Assembly: GCA_046719185.1 (NCBI GenBank) | Contig: JBDNDK010000090.1 | Coordinates: 1-9,556, forward strand | Length of the DNA stretch: 9,556 nt | Source of the DNA: JBDNDK01 sp046719185 | GTDB lineage: Bacteria; Armatimonadota; UBA5829 | Reading direction: 5' to 3' | The notes under the pieces: model-generated | Seen by the model: only the letters and a program-made list of their open reading frames with translations | What the model was told of the DNA's origin: nothing | The model's database searches: none | Shown: piece by piece, positions 7,689 to 9,556 of the stretch | Layout: every line of letters begins with the position of its first letter | Numbering within the stretch: position 1 is the stretch's first letter | Program-made: the position numbers and the translations under genes

Positions 7689-7712
7689 GCAAATCAGTAA
7701 CACTGAGTTTGC
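7689..7712 (+). other. Hairpin directly after palindromic repeat copy 2
   Basis: GCAAA (7689-7693) pairs with TTTGC (7708-7712), then a T-G pair (7694/7707), a bulged A (7706) and CAGT/ACTG (7695-7698/7702-7705) around an AAC loop. It would sit end to end with the preceding palindrome in a transcript. No T-tract follows, so it is not a standard terminator. Confidence 0.45.
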
Positions 7713-7755
7713 TGACACTGTATCAATTGACACTTGTGTTTGCTAACATTGGATC
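7700..7755. repeat. Imperfect tandem duplication, about 31-base period
   Basis: The segment 7700-7724 (core GTTTGCTGACACTG, 7707-7720) recurs as 7730-7755 (core GTTTGCTAACATTG, 7738-7751). Allowing one gap, 21 of 27 columns are identical. It suggests local slippage duplication inside the intergenic unit, or two related binding sites three helical turns apart. Confidence 0.5.
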
Positions 7756-7765
7756 TAGTATTTCA

Positions 7766-7830
7766 TCTTATGAGACCCTGAAATAAATGCAGGTTGACGG
7801 TGTGATTTTTTAGATTTGTGTCTCATTAGA
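7766..7830 (+). other. Long-arm stem in the gltX leader region
   Basis: TCTTATGAGAC (7766-7776) pairs with GTCTCATTAGA (7820-7830) at 10 of 11 positions. Directly inside, CCTG (7777-7780) pairs with CAGG (7790-7793), leaving 7794-7819 single-stranded. This is compatible with a folded RNA leader. No known riboswitch consensus is visible to me. Confidence 0.4.
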
Positions 7831-7841
7831 AATGCTGAAAT

Positions 7842-7851
7842 TGACTAGTCA
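7842..7851. promoter_or_regulatory. Perfect 10-bp palindrome TGACTAGTCA, possible operator
   Basis: The ten bases read identically on both strands and lie 60 bases before the gltX start, just outside the 7766-7830 stem. A dimeric regulator could bind, but no partner site or recognised consensus is seen. The overlapping TTGACT (7841-7846) has no -10 box at usual spacing. Confidence 0.22.
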
Positions 7852-7910
7852 TCTAAGCAATTCTTACTTCTTTTTATAAAATTAATAACAAACAGAAATG
7901 TGAGGTAGAA

Positions 7911-9386
7911 TTGAAACCACCAAGAGTAAGATTTGCACCTAGTCCAACTGGTTCACCACATATTGGCAACATAAGAACTGCAGTTTTTGATTACCTTTAT
8001 GCAAGAAAAACTAATGGCACATTCATTTTGAGAGTGGAAGATACAGATAGAACAAGATATGTTGAAGGCAGTCTTGAAGAAATGATGAGAGGCTTAAAAT
8101 GGATGGGTATGGATTGGGATGAAGGTCCTGAAATTGGAGGTAATTACGGACCATATTTTCAATCTAAAAGATTAGATATATATCAAAAATATGCCAAACA
8201 GCTTATTTCTGAAGGGAAAGCTTACTATTGCTACTGCACAAAGGAAAGATTGGAAGAGATGAGAGAAGTGCAGATAGTGGCAAAAAGACCTCCTGGATAT
8301 GACAGAAAATGCAGAGAGCTAAGCCCAGAAGAGCAAGAAGACTGCAAAAAAGAAAATCCAAATCCAACAATAAGATTCAAAATGAAAACTGAAGGTGTAA
8401 CTGAATTTGATGATATAGTTCATGGGAAACTCAGTTTTGAAAATCATCTGCAAGATGACTTTGTGATGATAAAAGCTGATGGGTTTCCCACATATCAGTT
8501 TGCATCAGTTGTAGATGATCATTTAATGGAAATCACCCATGTTATTAGAGGTGATGAATGGATATCTAGCACACCCAAGCATGTGCAGGTATATGAAGCT
8601 TTTGGCTGGCAACCTCCATATTTTGTTCATTTGCCTTTGATATTAGATGAAAAAAGAAAAAAACTAAGCAAAAGAGCAGATGTGGAAGTAAAATTTATAA
8701 ATTATATAGAAGAAGGCTATTTGCCAGATGCTATGCTCAATTTTCTTGCTACAATGGGCTGGAGTTCTGGTGAAGACAAAAAACTTTTTTCAAGAGAAGA
8801 ACTTATTGAAAAGTTTTCATTTGAAGGAATTGCCAATCACCCTGCAATTTTTGACCTTGCAAAACTAAATGACCTTAATGGTGAGTATATAAGGATGATG
8901 AAAGTTGAAAAATTGGCTGAGGCTATTTTACCTTGGCTTCAGTCTGCTGGATATGTGAGTGAGAATCCATCATCTGATGAAATTGAATATTTGAATAAAG
9001 TAACTGCTTTGATACAAGATAGAATTGTGCTTTTAAAAGAGGCTCCTAATCTTGTTTGTTTCTTTTATACTGATGATTTTGAATATGAAGAAAAAGGTAT
9101 AAAGAAACAGCTGATAAAGGAAAATGTGGATAAACTGCTTAATTTAGCAAGTGATAAAATAGAAAATATTGATGATTGGACGGTTCAGTCAATAGAATCT
9201 GCAGTTAGAGAAGCTGGATATTCACTAGGTTTAGAAGGCGGTAGAGTGATACATCCTATTAGAATGGCAATCACTGGCAGAACTTGGGGACCCGGACTAT
9301 TTGAGCTGATGCATGTGATTGGAAAAGAAAGATGTGTTTTAAGACTCAAAAAAACTGCAGAAAAAGACTGGAGTTTAGAAGTTTGA
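7911..9386 (+). CDS. gltX: Glutamate--tRNA ligase
   Basis: This class I aminoacyl-tRNA synthetase activates glutamate with ATP and charges tRNA-Glu in the cytoplasm. The length of 491 residues is normal for bacterial GluRS. The N-terminus VRFAPSPTGSPHIGNIRTAV (6-25) carries the HIGH-type motif HIGN (17-20), and LRVEDTDRTR (40-49) is the next conserved block. The KMSKS-type loop is KLSKR (251-255). GDEWISSTPKHVQVYEAFGW (214-233) is typical of the family. The insertion CYC (107-109) with C134 aligns with the C-x-C-x24-C-x-H zinc site known in E. coli GluRS, but the last ligand position is E136 instead of His. The helical anticodon-binding domain (about 330-491) includes ITGRTWGPGLFELMHVIGKE. 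The start is TTG with GAGG at 7902-7905, spacer 5; the first ATG is at codon 58, inside the catalytic core, so TTG is effectively required. A long structured-looking gap precedes the gene. Confidence 0.97.
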   Translation: MKPPRVRFAPSPTGSPHIGNIRTAVFDYLYARKTNGTFILRVEDTDRTRYVEGSLEEMMRGLKWMGMDWDEGPEIGGNYGPYFQSKRLDIYQKYAKQLISEGKAYYCYCTKERLEEMREVQIVAKRPPGYDRKCRELSPEEQEDCKKENPNPTIRFKMKTEGVTEFDDIVHGKLSFENHLQDDFVMIKADGFPTYQFASVVDDHLMEITHVIRGDEWISSTPKHVQVYEAFGWQPPYFVHLPLILDEKRKKLSKRADVEVKFINYIEEGYLPDAMLNFLATMGWSSGEDKKLFSREELIEKFSFEGIANHPAIFDLAKLNDLNGEYIRMMKVEKLAEAILPWLQSAGYVSENPSSDEIEYLNKVTALIQDRIVLLKEAPNLVCFFYTDDFEYEEKGIKKQLIKENVDKLLNLASDKIENIDDWTVQSIESAVREAGYSLGLEGGRVIHPIRMAITGRTWGPGLFELMHVIGKERCVLRLKKTAEKDWSLEV

Positions 9387-9395
9387 TGTAAGATA

Positions 9396-9422
9396 TTAGA
9401 AATCGTTGATTCTAGTTTCTAA
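9396..9422 (+). other. Weak hairpin after gltX
   Basis: TTAGAAA (9396-9402) pairs with TTTCTAA (9416-9422) across a 13-base loop, beginning 10 bases after the gltX stop. No T-run follows, so it is a poor terminator candidate. Alternative short pairings exist within the loop. Confidence 0.25.
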
Positions 9423-9454
9423 AACTAACCTAATAATTTGAAAGGTTAATTACT

Positions 9455-9556
9455 GTGAGTTTTGATATCATTGATGTAAATACAATTTTTGGACCTTGGC
9501 CTAAAGTAAGAGCTGATATGAGTGCAGAAAGGCTAGTTCGCGACGTCAATAGTCGC
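9455..9556 (+). CDS. Amidohydrolase-like protein, N-terminal 34 codons (3' end outside window)
   Basis: An open frame runs from GTG 9455 to the window edge. GAAAGG (9440-9445) lies nine bases upstream, and an in-frame TAA at 9434 precludes a long upstream extension. The visible protein (IIDVNTIFGPWPKVRADMSA, then ERLVRDVNSR) resembles the first strand and helix of TIM-barrel amidohydrolase-related proteins, in which a DVHTHFG-type strand supplies metal ligands. Here the usual HxH is replaced by Asn-Thr-Ile, so this may belong to a subgroup lacking those ligands. The gene is 68 bases downstream of gltX on the same strand. Only 34 residues are visible, so the family call is tentative and the substrate unknown. 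Confidence 0.5.
   Translation, partial: MSFDIIDVNTIFGPWPKVRADMSAERLVRDVNSR

Larger units (their letters stand above)
7611..7872. other. Gene-free 262-base unit bounded by a perfect 14-bp inverted repeat; candidate structured RNA or small repeat element
   Basis: The gap between the 613-aa gene and gltX (7561-7910) has no convincing ORF, tRNA, T-box or CRISPR. AAGAAGTAAGAATT (7611-7624) is the exact reverse complement of AATTCTTACTTCTT (7859-7872). Inside lie, in order, a palindromic repeat (7662-7685), a hairpin (7689-7712), an imperfect duplication (7700-7755), an 11-bp-armed stem (7766-7830) and a 10-bp palindrome (7842-7851). The right arm runs into a T-stretch (7871-7875). Read as RNA this is a nested multi-stem structure ahead of gltX. 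Read as DNA it could be a small inverted-repeat-bounded element, though I see no clear target duplication. The two readings cannot be separated from one sequence. Confidence 0.45.

Noticed and set aside
7727..7732. Perfect -35 hexamer TTGACA upstream of gltX
   Set aside because: No acceptable -10 lies 16-18 bases downstream (the bases there are G-containing, TGGATC-like). The nearest TA-rich hexamer is 23 bases away.
7898..7903. ATG immediately followed by TGA just upstream of gltX (minimal start-stop ORF)
   Set aside because: It has no ribosome binding site of its own and overlaps the gltX Shine-Dalgarno. It most likely arises by chance.
7561..7910. T-box riboswitch or other tRNA-sensing leader for gltX
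   Set aside because: No match to the conserved T-box sequence and no hairpin followed by a proper T-tract in the right place. The structure present does not resemble a known leader.
9540..9556. GC-richer inverted repeat GCGAC/GTCGC at the very end of the window
   Set aside because: The bases are in frame with the amidohydrolase-like gene and encode a plausible helix. Five-base arms at a sequence edge are not enough for a feature.

Overview
This is an A+T-rich bacterial chromosome segment (roughly two thirds A+T by eye). It carries six protein genes, two of them cut by the window edges, and no tRNA, rRNA, CRISPR array or recognisable insertion sequence. The core genes are clearly bacterial, but I cannot fix the phylum. 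The low GC, the heavy use of TTG and GTG starts and the style of the 613-residue protein make me lean weakly towards an Armatimonadota/Chloroflexota-like lineage.

Layout. Positions 1-1503 (minus strand) hold the first 501 residues of an APC-superfamily permease. It appears in lists of complete ORFs on neither strand because its stop codon lies outside the window. A 300-base divergent intergenic region (1504-1803) follows. It holds a good sigma-70-type promoter for the rightward genes (TTGACC, 18 bp, TATAAT), a weaker leftward -10, and between them five CCGA/TCGG tetramers spaced about one helical turn apart, which look like an operator. The rightward genes are ftsK (septal DNA translocase), rimO (ribosomal protein S12 methylthiotransferase), an unrecognised 613-residue protein that reads as a string of winged-helix-like modules plus a beta-rich domain, gltX (glutamyl-tRNA synthetase) and the first 34 codons of an amidohydrolase-like gene.

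Non-coding content. The rimO-to-613-aa gap (5610-5718) and the 350-base gap before gltX (7561-7910) share a 27-base palindromic element, 24/27 identical, that can fold into a stem with a four-base loop. The larger gap also holds a second hairpin, an imperfect tandem duplication, an 11-bp-armed stem and a 10-bp palindrome. All lie inside a perfect 14-bp inverted repeat (7611-7624/7859-7872), so this gap is a candidate structured RNA or small mobile or repeat element.

How the genes fit together. ftsK, rimO and gltX are housekeeping genes for chromosome segregation, ribosome modification and tRNA charging. They share a strand but have gaps of 109-350 bases, so they need not form one transcript. 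The 613-aa protein between them is probably nucleic-acid binding and is the least explained gene here. All six genes appear to begin with TTG or GTG, and none with ATG.
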